A stretch of 9,296 nt of DNA from Flavobacteriaceae bacterium (GTDB lineage: Bacteria > Bacteroidota > Bacteroidia > Flavobacteriales > Flavobacteriaceae). The notes beneath the pieces were generated by a model. That model ran no database searches and was not told the origin of the DNA. It saw only the letters and a program-made list of their open reading frames with translations. Of the stretch, positions 1 to 7,050 are shown in pieces. The number at the start of each line of letters is the position of its first letter. The stretch's first letter is position 1. Position numbers and translations under genes: made by a program. The stretch spans positions 1-9,296 of the forward strand of contig VMCW01000041.1 of assembly GCA_008081175.1 (NCBI GenBank). The letters run 5' to 3'.

Positions 1-475
1 GGGATTACAATATCAGCTGGGGGAAGAAATTATTACAGAAATAGAACGATACAGAACCTTGGTAGAGGCCGACTTAAAACACGCTGAAAAAGCAAATCTA
101 AAATCAACACTCAACCAATTTTTAAATGCTGCTGTTCCTTTTAAATACCTCTACGGAGATTATGAATTTTATACAAGCTTGATGGAGGTTGCTGAGGGAT
201 ATTATTTAGCTGATGAGGTAGAAAAAGCACAAGAATTGAGTACAAATATTGCTGATCAGTACAGTGAGCGCATGCAGCTTTTCGCTCAATTTTCCTCTGC
301 CAACCAAGCACAACTTCAAGAGAGAATTAAACAAGAATGGGCCTCTTACAATTATTTCTTGCAATTGGTCAATTCGTATGATAGCAGTCCTTTCTTTAAT
401 ATGTTAGAAGAGCAGTACAACAAAAATGTATCGTTGTTTAATGCTGAGTTGAATTTGGGTGAAGTAGAAGAATAA
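1..475 (+). CDS. C-terminal fragment of a larger protein, possibly the TPR-like tail of a DUF2723 (GT117) membrane protein
   Basis: The reading frame is open from base 2 through the TAA at 473-475, so this is the 3' end of a gene that starts before the window. A TTG at 59 is not a credible start, because 19 sense codons precede it in frame. The visible 157 residues are soluble, helical and rich in Glu, Gln, Tyr and Leu, with no membrane segment. One stretch (YGDYEFYTSLMEVAEGYYLA, then a pair of helices) resembles a TPR-like helical hairpin. From memory of flavobacterial proteins, this kind of tail, with a GYY-LA-E-EKA helix followed by a long Gln/Glu-rich helix, ends DUF2723 proteins, which carry N-terminal membrane helices and are classed as GT117 glycosyltransferases. 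That assignment is inference from the tail alone; another helical-repeat protein is possible. The gene converges on the downstream minus-strand gene with two bases between the stops. Confidence 0.55.
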   Translation, partial: GLQYQLGEEIITEIERYRTLVEADLKHAEKANLKSTLNQFLNAAVPFKYLYGDYEFYTSLMEVAEGYYLADEVEKAQELSTNIADQYSERMQLFAQFSSANQAQLQERIKQEWASYNYFLQLVNSYDSSPFFNMLEEQYNKNVSLFNAELNLGEVEE

Positions 476-477
476 AT

Positions 478-777
478 TTAATCTACGTGGTCTTGAAGTA
501 AACTAATCAGGGTGTTTGCATCTTGCTCTCCGCTTTGTCTCCAAACCATTTCACTATACTTATAGATCATCAGTGTAGGAAGTACTTTGACTCTGAGTGC
601 TTCAGACAATTGTTGGTTTTTATCCACATCAATTTTAATCACCTTTCCTTTATCGCCAAGTGCAGCGGCAACATCTTTCAACACGGGGTTCATTTCCTCA
701 GTGACTACTTCCTCACTTCTAAAGAAAGCAAGCAGAATTGGAATTTTTTCGTCTAATAATTCTCCAAATTTTGACAT
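478..777 (-). CDS. Thioredoxin-fold protein lacking the catalytic CXXC (no cysteines)
   Basis: This 99-residue protein has the length and pattern of a single thioredoxin domain: a hydrophobic strand PILLAFF (13-19), a helix containing the conserved Pro (P31 in NPVLKDVAAAL), the strand VIKIDVDKN (47-54), the cis-proline loop LPTLMIYK (66-73, P67), and a C-terminal strand and helix ending in QSGEQDANTLISLLQ. Where thioredoxins have WCGPC, this protein has E22-E-V-V-T26, and there is no cysteine anywhere in the chain, so it cannot do dithiol-disulfide exchange. No signal peptide is visible, so it is probably cytoplasmic. Related flavobacterial proteins with a degenerate CXXC but the same well-conserved second half are familiar to me and are usually annotated as thioredoxin family. 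Its role is unknown; a binding or chaperone-like adaptor role is inference. The ATG at 775-777 has a TAnnTTTG element 21 bases upstream, so it is probably transcribed separately from the metallophosphoesterase. Confidence 0.9.
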   Translation of the reverse strand: MSKFGELLDEKIPILLAFFRSEEVVTEEMNPVLKDVAAALGDKGKVIKIDVDKNQQLSEALRVKVLPTLMIYKYSEMVWRQSGEQDANTLISLLQDHVD

Positions 778-798
778 TATCTCTACGAATTACAAAAA

Positions 799-806
799 CA
801 AATGTA
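799..806 (-). promoter_or_regulatory. Candidate -7 promoter element (TACATTTG) for the thioredoxin-like gene
   Basis: On the minus strand the sequence is TACATTTG, an exact match to TAnnTTTG, the -7 element of Bacteroidota housekeeping promoters. It lies in the 40-base gap after the metallophosphoesterase stop, 21 bases before the thioredoxin-like ATG. I do not see a convincing -33 TTTG/TTG at the expected spacing, so the call rests on one element plus position. Confidence 0.5.
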
Positions 807-817
807 AAAGAAATTGA

Positions 818-2044
818 TTAAACGATTGTTTTTGTTTTAGTTAAAGTAATAACAGTCACCTCTGGCCAAATCCCTACACGACCTGGGTAAGCCAAATATC
901 CAAAGCCTCTATTGACATTCAATCGTTGTTTTGCTTGTTCATATATACCTGCCCACTGCTTGTACCTCCATTTGACAGGGCTCCATTTGATCCAGCCTGG
1001 AATCTCAATCCCAAACTGCATGCCGTGGGTGTGTCCGCTCAAGGTCAAGTGAATATCAAAAGGATGTGGAAGTACCTGAGCTTCCCAATGGGAAGGATCA
1101 TGAGAAAGTAGGATTTTAAAGTCCTGTGGAGCTACATTTTCAAGTGCTTTTTCTAAATCTCCTGCCTGTTTAAAACCAGACCCCCAGTTTTCTACACCTA
1201 CCAAGGCCAATCGTTGCCCATCTTTTTCTATAAAACGAGACTCATTGAGTAAAAGATCCCAACCCATTTGCTTTTGAGCATCAAAAAGGGCTTCCATATT
1301 TTTTTTCTTTTCAGCCTCACTTTCCCAACTAGTATAGTCTCCATAGTCATGATTTCCTAATATTGAATATACCCCGAATTTTGAATTGATTTTTTTAAAA
1401 GTTTCTATCCAAGGAAAAACTTCTTCTGCGCGATTATTGACAAGGTCTCCTGTGAAAAAAACTACATCAGCTTGTTGCTGGTTTATCAAATCTACACCAT
1501 ACTGAACTTTTTCTGGATTGTCAAAACTTCCGCTATGGATGTCTGAGATTTGAGCAATTTTAAACCCATCAAAAGCCTCGGGTAAATCGTCGTATTCCAA
1601 AACATAGTTCAGTACTTTATAATTGTATTTTCCTCTATACATACCGTACAAAAGAGATGCAAAAGGAATGGCTGCCAACCCAACTGCTATTTGAGAGATG
1701 ATTTTTCTTCGTTCGGGCAAGAACTGGGTTTGTCCGGGCATCTTAGTAAAAAACACATAAATCCCTTGTGGTATTCGCAAAATATCTTCTCCTAAAAGCA
1801 AGAGAGTGACCAAAGCCTGAAAGGCAAAAAGAGTTACGAAAAATCCAATGGCATACATCAATCGAGGTTCCATTGTTGTAGAGCGTTCTATCACTAACGT
1901 ATGGAAAACTAAATTCCCAATGATCATAAGCACTATTATGAAATAGAGTAATAGCATCCAACGGTTAGAAGTAATCGTTTTGATTGCTTGGTAACTATAC
2001 CATTGAAAAACAGCTAAAAATAGTAAGGTAATGATCCAGCGCAT
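818..2044 (-). CDS. Membrane-anchored calcineurin-like metallophosphoesterase
   Basis: The 408-residue protein has hydrophobic N-terminal segments (about 3-20, 29-51, 62-84 and 114-134) followed by a complete calcineurin-like phosphoesterase domain. All metal-ligand motifs are present in order: DIH (D168, H170), GD (199-200), GNHD (230-233), SHD (H315) and GHTH (337-340). Such a set predicts a dinuclear metal centre that hydrolyses phosphomono- or phosphodiesters. The arrangement resembles the YaeI-like branch of the family, some members of which act on lipid-linked substrates; the substrate here cannot be read from the sequence. A pair of arginines (ERRKIISQIA, 111-120) sits just before the last hydrophobic segment, as in YaeI-type proteins that begin with a Tat-like segment, suggesting the catalytic domain faces the periplasm, though this is inference. 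The start is the ATG at 2042-2044, preceded by its own -7 element. Confidence 0.93.
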   Translation of the reverse strand: MRWIITLLFLAVFQWYSYQAIKTITSNRWMLLLYFIIVLMIIGNLVFHTLVIERSTTMEPRLMYAIGFFVTLFAFQALVTLLLLGEDILRIPQGIYVFFTKMPGQTQFLPERRKIISQIAVGLAAIPFASLLYGMYRGKYNYKVLNYVLEYDDLPEAFDGFKIAQISDIHSGSFDNPEKVQYGVDLINQQQADVVFFTGDLVNNRAEEVFPWIETFKKINSKFGVYSILGNHDYGDYTSWESEAEKKKNMEALFDAQKQMGWDLLLNESRFIEKDGQRLALVGVENWGSGFKQAGDLEKALENVAPQDFKILLSHDPSHWEAQVLPHPFDIHLTLSGHTHGMQFGIEIPGWIKWSPVKWRYKQWAGIYEQAKQRLNVNRGFGYLAYPGRVGIWPEVTVITLTKTKTIV

Positions 2045-2063
2045 GGACTCTTTATTTTGCGGA

Positions 2064-2071
2064 CAAAGGTA
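2064..2071 (-). promoter_or_regulatory. Candidate -7 promoter element (TACCTTTG) for the metallophosphoesterase gene
   Basis: The minus strand reads TACCTTTG, an exact match to the Bacteroidota TAnnTTTG element, in the 56-base gap between dgt and the metallophosphoesterase, 19 bases before the ATG. This predicts a short 5' leader of roughly 12-16 bases. No clear -33 element is seen upstream. The spacing is like that of the element before the thioredoxin-like gene. Confidence 0.5.
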
Positions 2072-2100
2072 CTAAGTTCTATAAAAGGATACTAATTGTA

Positions 2101-3420
2101 CTAGCCTCCAATATCTTGTGCCATACGAAGTGCTTTACCGTCGGACAGACTAGCAACAAAACAACTGATGTTTAGTAAGGTCTCGTAGTGGGTGGCTCCT
2201 ACCATTGGTGTTCCCTCTGGAGCCAAGGATAGAATGAGTTTGTCGTGAGTAGTGGCGCTGCCTTCAAAGGTACGGATTGCTGCTTGAACATAATTTTCCA
2301 AAAGTACAGAAATAGCTCTGTGGCCCACGACTTCTTTTTGAACAACTTCTTTTGACTGGTAGATGTTTTTGATACTCAGCTTAATAATGTCCTCCATTTG
2401 GGCTTTGTACTTACTTTTATCCAAGAGGCTCACTTCTAGAGCTCCTGATAAAAGGGCAGCTTCATTTTGTATGAATAGCTGAACTGCATCTTGGATGAGG
2501 CTATTGATTGCCAAAGCTCTTAAGTAGCTTAATCTTTGAGGCTTAAAAGCAAGCTTTGCGTATTTTTTGGAATCGATTTGATCCCGTACCAAGTTGATTA
2601 AATATTCCAAAGCGTAGTCTTCAGAAATCCAACCCAGGTTTATGCCGTCCTCAAAATCAATTATAGTATAACAAATATCGTCAGCTGCCTCGACCAGATA
2701 AGTCAGCGGATGACGTAATGTTTTTCCACCTTCTACCAAAGACAACTCCCTTGCAACATCATTAAAAAGAGCCTTTTGATTTTGAAAATAACCAAATTTT
2801 TTATCTGCAACATGAGTCGTAGGCTTATGAGGTAAACTCGCTTTGGGATACTTCACAAACGCACCCAAAGTGGCATAACTCAGACGAAGTCCCCCTTGAG
2901 TACCGGGGCGTGATTCCGTTAAAATTTTAAGTCCATTTGCGTTGCCTTCAAAATCACAAAGGTCTTGGTATTCTTCTGCACTGAGAAGGGATTGATATTC
3001 AGATCCTTTGCCAGAGGTGAAAAAATGTCCAATCGCTTTTTCTCCACTATGCCCAAAAGGGGGGTTACCAATATCGTGAGCTAATGCAGCCGCAGCAGTT
3101 ATAGCTCCAAAATCATTGGCTCGATACCCCAGGGAAGCGTGTAAATGAGGATGCTTATCCAAAATAGCACTCCCAGCCATTCGGCCCAAGCTTCTTCCTA
3201 CTACGGAAACCTCAAGACTGTGTGTTAATCGAGTGTGAACAAAATCTGTTTTAGAAAAAGGAATGACTTGTGTCTTGTCTTGTAAACTTCTAAAGGCATT
3301 TGAAAATACAATACGGTCGTAATCCACCTCAAAGCCAAGACGCAGATCATCTTGCTCAGTTCTCAGCCTTTTGTTGGTATCGCCATAGCGTTTTAGTGAA
3401 AGTAATGCCTCCCAATTCAT
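2101..3420 (-). CDS. dgt: dGTP triphosphohydrolase (dGTPase, HD superfamily)
   Basis: The enzyme hydrolyses dGTP, and in some homologues other dNTPs, to the deoxynucleoside and tripolyphosphate, trimming deoxynucleotide pools in the cytoplasm. The 439-residue length is usual for the type. The HD-domain metal ligands are visible in order: H67 in HTRLTHSLE, H115-D116 in AHDIGNPPFGHSGE, and the distal Asp in EAADDICYTIID (D247 or D248). The conserved FRSLQDKTQV (43-52) and FEGNANGLKILT (157-168) blocks are typical of dGTPases and separate it from generic HD hydrolases. The C-terminal half is helical and less conserved. The ATG at 3418-3420 gives MNWEALLSLKR, the N-terminus I expect for flavobacterial dGTPases, so the start looks right even though a promoter-like element lies only four bases upstream. 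It is 84 bases downstream of the phosphate transporter and may be transcribed separately. Confidence 0.95.
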   Translation of the reverse strand: MNWEALLSLKRYGDTNKRLRTEQDDLRLGFEVDYDRIVFSNAFRSLQDKTQVIPFSKTDFVHTRLTHSLEVSVVGRSLGRMAGSAILDKHPHLHASLGYRANDFGAITAAAALAHDIGNPPFGHSGEKAIGHFFTSGKGSEYQSLLSAEEYQDLCDFEGNANGLKILTESRPGTQGGLRLSYATLGAFVKYPKASLPHKPTTHVADKKFGYFQNQKALFNDVARELSLVEGGKTLRHPLTYLVEAADDICYTIIDFEDGINLGWISEDYALEYLINLVRDQIDSKKYAKLAFKPQRLSYLRALAINSLIQDAVQLFIQNEAALLSGALEVSLLDKSKYKAQMEDIIKLSIKNIYQSKEVVQKEVVGHRAISVLLENYVQAAIRTFEGSATTHDKLILSLAPEGTPMVGATHYETLLNISCFVASLSDGKALRMAQDIGG

Positions 3421-3424
3421 AAGA

Positions 3425-3432
3425 CAAAGTTA
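3425..3432 (-). promoter_or_regulatory. Candidate -7 promoter element (TAACTTTG) for dgt, very close to the start codon
   Basis: The minus strand reads TAACTTTG, matching TAnnTTTG, with only four bases between it and the dgt ATG. In Bacteroidota the transcription start lies a few bases past the final G, so the mRNA would start at or next to the ATG. No good -33 motif stands at the expected distance, and the match may be chance in AT-rich DNA. Confidence 0.4.
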
Positions 3433-3504
3433 TTAATCTACAACAGTAAACGAGGAGAAGTTCTTTAAAAATAACCAAAAGTTTTACTCTCCAAAGTATC
3501 TCTA

Positions 3505-5745
3505 CTACTTTCTATAACTCGAATGGTATTCTTCAAGAAGGTTTAGAATATTATTCACCAAATCTTTTGTTTCTAAAAGAATATTGAAATAGAGTGTTGT
3601 ATTCTTTGGACTGGACTCTTCTGAACGGGTGCGTTCTATTTGAGCATTTATCTTTTCAGAAATAAACGTGATGATTTCCTCTCTTTGAGCCAATACCAAG
3701 GATACTCTTTCAAACTTTCTACTGTTAAAAATCTCCACAACCTCATCATACATCATATTCAATCGGTCTTCGATTTCCATTAAGTCTTTGAACTGTTTGA
3801 ACTTTAACTTTTGATGTTGATTGTTTACATGCTTAAAACTCTTTTTAGAAATGAATTCAAGTGACTGGGCAATATCTGTCAAATAGGCGAGAATTAAAAT
3901 GTAAAAACTACTTCCCCTTACACTGGTTTCATCCAAATTTTTAATCAAAAAGAAAATATTGTCGCGTAGTTCTTCAATCTCTTCATCGAGTTTTGCTACT
4001 CCTTTTTTACTCTTTTTAAGGACGTCCGAATCTTGAGTAGAAAGACCCTTAAGAATCGTAGCATAAATCTTTTTTGCTCTTGTAACTACATTAACAATAT
4101 TATCAGCACTTTCAGAAATGATTCCTTGTACCGTGCTACTCTCAGACATTTTTAATTCCTTATGACTGACTTGGGAGGATTTGTTTTTGTGTCTAAGGAA
4201 GTTGCGAATGAGTAGCATAATAGTTAAAAGCAATAAAACAGGGATCATAGTTGCTTTATCCCAACGTATGAGATAAACCACAATTCCAGAGGCAATAAAA
4301 GCGCCTATGGCCGTTAAAAACCAACCTCCAATCACACTCAAAACTCCTGCGACACGATAAACAGCACTTTCTCTACCCCAAGCACGATCTGCAAGAGAGG
4401 TACCCATTGCTACCATAAAAGTCACATAGGTAGTTGACAGCGGAAGTTTCATTGCTGTTGCTACTGAAATCAAGATTCCTGCGACCATAAGGTTTACAGA
4501 AGCGCGAATCATATCGAAAGCGGGGGCGTCCACACTTTGATCTTTATTGATTATTAGTGTGTCTTTTCTATCAAAACTTTCTTCAATTTTTTCCCGTAAC
4601 GCTCTAGGCATTATAAAACTCAAAAGAGAGGAGGATCTAAAGAAAACATTTACGATTCCTCTAGAAAATAAATTGGGCTTGAATTTTTCATGGGTATCGT
4701 GTTGTCTGGAAAGCCCTATTTCTGTTTCAGCTACTGTTTTAGCCTTTTTCGAAAACCATAACGTAACTACCATTATCCCCCCAGCTAAAAAAAGTAATAA
4801 TGGTTCCGCAGGTACTTTTTTATCTAAGGACTCCATAGAGAAAAGACTTGGATCAATCCCTGAAACACTCCAAGCTTCATAGGAATGATAGGCTGCCATA
4901 GAAACTCCTATGAAATTGACCAAATCATTTCCTGAAAAGGCCAAGGCAAGACCAAAAGTTCCAACCAGAATAATTACTATGAGAATGCTCTTTTGAGAAA
5001 TTTTCTGAAAGAAATATGAAAAAAGAGTTAATACAAGCCATGAAACAAAGACAAGAACTAGTTCATTACTTTTTAAAAATCCTGACATTTCGCTGTAGTA
5101 GGGTGTCCCTTTTAGTCCTTTGATAAAAATAAAATAGGTAATAGAAGTAAGGGCAACACCACCAAAAAGTGCCCCAAAATTTTTGACTTTCTTTTCAAAT
5201 TGAAAAGTGAAAATTATTCTAGAGAGCCACTGAACAAAAGCTCCAACAGAAAATGAAATGAGAACAGATAAGAGTATTCCACTGATTATTGTTACGGCTT
5301 TGTCCGTATTGATATAAGTGCCCAGGTCTGCTAAAGTCTGTGTGTCTGAATCCAGAATTTTAAAGATAGACATGACCACAGAAGCTCCCAAAAGGTTGAA
5401 GACTATAGATACTGTTGTCGATGTTGGTAAACCAATGGTGTTAAAGAAATCGAGTAGCAAAATATCCGTAATAATTACTGCCATAAAAATGACCATGATC
5501 TCATCAAAATAAAACTCGCCTGGGTTGAATATTCCCTTACGGGCTACTTCCATCATTCCGCTTGAAAAAACAGCCCCAATAAAAATCCCCAAACTGGCGA
5601 CAATCATAATCGTTCTAAAAGAAATTGCCTTAGAACCTATTGCAGAATTTAAAAAATTTATTGCGTCGTTACTCACTCCTACCACAATATCTAGAACAGC
5701 TAATACTGCAAGTGCAACCAACATTAATAAATATATATTGTCCAT
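3505..5745 (-). CDS. PiT-family inorganic phosphate transporter with C-terminal PhoU-like (DUF47) domain
   Basis: This inner-membrane protein is predicted to import inorganic phosphate coupled to a cation. At 746 residues it is much longer than a bare PiT permease (about 400-500). Both inverted PiT repeats keep their signatures: GVSNDAINF (23-31) with PTSTT (107-111), and SGNDLVNFIG (271-280) with PLSTTYVTF (435-443). Many hydrophobic helices fill residues 5-490, and a further one at about 498-514 leads into a basic stretch. A long soluble linker (about 330-410) lies before the last core block. Residues 545-740 are helical and charged and match the PhoU-like/DUF47 type, which usually regulates phosphate uptake from the cytoplasmic side. 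This fusion is common in Bacteroidota. The gene follows the phosphate porin by 62 bases with no TAnnTTTG between them, so the two are probably co-transcribed. The ATG is at 5743-5745 after an A-rich leader; the stop is TAG. Confidence 0.94.
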   Translation of the reverse strand: MDNIYLLMLVALAVLAVLDIVVGVSNDAINFLNSAIGSKAISFRTIMIVASLGIFIGAVFSSGMMEVARKGIFNPGEFYFDEIMVIFMAVIITDILLLDFFNTIGLPTSTTVSIVFNLLGASVVMSIFKILDSDTQTLADLGTYINTDKAVTIISGILLSVLISFSVGAFVQWLSRIIFTFQFEKKVKNFGALFGGVALTSITYFIFIKGLKGTPYYSEMSGFLKSNELVLVFVSWLVLTLFSYFFQKISQKSILIVIILVGTFGLALAFSGNDLVNFIGVSMAAYHSYEAWSVSGIDPSLFSMESLDKKVPAEPLLLFLAGGIMVVTLWFSKKAKTVAETEIGLSRQHDTHEKFKPNLFSRGIVNVFFRSSSLLSFIMPRALREKIEESFDRKDTLIINKDQSVDAPAFDMIRASVNLMVAGILISVATAMKLPLSTTYVTFMVAMGTSLADRAWGRESAVYRVAGVLSVIGGWFLTAIGAFIASGIVVYLIRWDKATMIPVLLLLTIMLLIRNFLRHKNKSSQVSHKELKMSESSTVQGIISESADNIVNVVTRAKKIYATILKGLSTQDSDVLKKSKKGVAKLDEEIEELRDNIFFLIKNLDETSVRGSSFYILILAYLTDIAQSLEFISKKSFKHVNNQHQKLKFKQFKDLMEIEDRLNMMYDEVVEIFNSRKFERVSLVLAQREEIITFISEKINAQIERTRSEESSPKNTTLYFNILLETKDLVNNILNLLEEYHSSYRK

Positions 5746-5771
5746 TTCTTTGTTCTTAATTTTTTTTAAAG

Positions 5772-5790
5772 ATGCAGATTATTTCTGCAT
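5772..5790 (-). repeat. Inverted repeat (7-base stem, 5-base loop) between porin and phosphate transporter
   Basis: ATGCAGA (5772-5778) and TCTGCAT (5784-5790) are perfect inverted repeats around a five-base loop. They lie in the 62-base gap between the porin stop and the PiT start. In the direction of transcription the stem is followed by an A-rich run (TTTAAAAAAAATT), not a T-run, so it is not a standard intrinsic terminator. It could stabilise the upstream mRNA end, tune expression between the two genes, or be incidental. Confidence 0.45.
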
Positions 5791-5807
5791 ATCGTGTTAT
5801 TAAATTA

Positions 5808-7016
5808 TTAAAAATGAAGGTCAAAACCTGTTCTAAAAAGAATACTGTCTTTCATCTCATTTGCATTTGTAAAACTAAGGTCTGCTTGTACTTTCAATTT
5901 GTGACCAACTACGTATTTTGAAATCCCATAGGTGAGTTGTCTGAGATCTGATAAACGTGTAATTGTTTCAAAATCCAATGAGGTATAGCGTACCGTTAAT
6001 TCTACATTGTTTTTAAACAAATAACTACCCTGAAAGTTCACAGCAGAACCTGTGTTGACTACCGCTCCTGTTTTTGTTTTTCCATCCGCTTCAAGTGCTT
6101 CAACGGTGTCTGCAGTTCTTTTTGCATACTCTCCTGTAAGTGCAAATCCGTTGTATTTTATAACTCCATCCAAGAAGACAGTATTAATATCCGTTTCAAA
6201 CAGCCCCCCTGCCGTTTGGTTCATATAGGAACCCATATTGCTTCTTGTTTTTACAGCATTTTGATTGTAATCGTAGGTAAAACCGAACATAGCTTTTATC
6301 GATTTTTCCCGTGCTAAATCACCTTGAGAATAGTCCCCTTTAGATTCAAATTTTCCAAAAGGCAGTAATTCTAAACGAGCAGTGTATTGAAGTCCACCTA
6401 AATTTCCTTCGGTGATGTTTCTTCCCTCTCCTTGTGAAAGAGATAATTTTTCTCTACTGATCCACGACCCACCAAGCTTGGATTGGTGTCTTAACTGAAT
6501 ACCCATGTCGCGATCGATATTAAATTTACTGTTCAACAAGGATCGATCAATCAATTGTAAATTAGCAGAAGAAACTACTCGCTCAATATTACCTGGAAGT
6601 TTAGTTTGTCCTGCCCAAAGCTCAAAGTCTTTATGGAATTTCCATTTTAGTACCGCATCAAGTATATACCGAGGCGTGTTTCTATTGTAGAGGTTAGCTC
6701 CTGAGATGTCTCTATTGGAAAGACCCAACTCAACTTTGTAAATCAGTTTTGGTGAAAAAGCATAACCGTCAAATTTTAAACGTGCCCTACGAACCAAAAA
6801 GTTATAAGAAGCGGGAGTGTAATTTGATCCACTATATTCCCATTCACTCTGATATCTGGTTTGAAAACGCGGTGCGAATTTGACACTAAAAGAGCTGTCC
6901 TTTGCGATGAAATTAATCATACCCTTTCCAAACTTGGTATCACTTATTTCCTGTGCTCCTAGCATTTGTATTAGTGCACTAAAGAAAAGTGCATAGACTA
7001 CCTTAACATGTTTCAT
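5808..7016 (-). CDS. Phosphate-selective porin of the OprO/OprP family (outer membrane)
   Basis: With the ATG at 7014-7016 the product is 402 residues and opens with a clear signal peptide: K2-K5 charges, a hydrophobic core (about 6-19) and likely cleavage near the LGAQ at 19-22. An upstream in-frame TTG at 7034 would add six polar residues before the signal peptide and is not preferred. The mature part has alternating beta-strand patterns and ends in Phe (TGFDLHF), as outer-membrane barrels do. Blocks typical of the Porin_O_P family are visible: FLVRRARLKFDG (73-84), FELWAGQTKLPGNIERV (131-147) and IDRSLLNSKFNIDRDMG (156-172). The family forms outer-membrane channels, classically selective for phosphate or polyphosphate, though many Bacteroidota members have unproven specificity. 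Here the PiT transporter directly downstream supports phosphate as substrate. The 103-base upstream gap holds dyads and TAAC repeats that may control both genes. Confidence 0.92.
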   Translation of the reverse strand: MKHVKVVYALFFSALIQMLGAQEISDTKFGKGMINFIAKDSSFSVKFAPRFQTRYQSEWEYSGSNYTPASYNFLVRRARLKFDGYAFSPKLIYKVELGLSNRDISGANLYNRNTPRYILDAVLKWKFHKDFELWAGQTKLPGNIERVVSSANLQLIDRSLLNSKFNIDRDMGIQLRHQSKLGGSWISREKLSLSQGEGRNITEGNLGGLQYTARLELLPFGKFESKGDYSQGDLAREKSIKAMFGFTYDYNQNAVKTRSNMGSYMNQTAGGLFETDINTVFLDGVIKYNGFALTGEYAKRTADTVEALEADGKTKTGAVVNTGSAVNFQGSYLFKNNVELTVRYTSLDFETITRLSDLRQLTYGISKYVVGHKLKVQADLSFTNANEMKDSILFRTGFDLHF

Positions 7017-7050
7017 TACTAATTGTTTGTGCAAAACAAATCAGTTATTG

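Noticed and set aside
59..475. A complete 138-residue protein starting at TTG 59
   Set aside because: The frame is open upstream to base 2 with protein-like sequence, so this is the end of a longer gene rather than a short gene with a rare start.
523..817. Two overlapping plus-strand ORFs opposite the thioredoxin-like gene
   Set aside because: They lie antisense to a well-supported gene, lack recognisable domains and look like shadow frames.
1743..1961. Minus-strand 72-residue ORF within the metallophosphoesterase
   Set aside because: It overlaps the membrane part of the gene in another frame and has no own start context or recognisable motif.
3492..3499. ATACTTTG on the minus strand as a second dgt promoter
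   Set aside because: It lacks the TA at the right position for TAnnTTTG, and lies at the end of the PiT gene without a -33 partner.
5771..5790. Intrinsic terminator after the porin
   Set aside because: The stem is followed in the sense direction by A residues rather than a T-run; on the plus strand no T-run follows either.
4547..5803. Plus-strand ORFs opposite the PiT gene (4547-4882, 5318-5512, 5525-5803)
   Set aside because: They are antisense to conserved PiT coding sequence, with composition dictated by the complementary membrane helices.
7017..7034. TTG start at 7034 for the porin
   Set aside because: The ATG at 7016 directly begins a well-formed signal peptide; the extra six residues add nothing recognisable.
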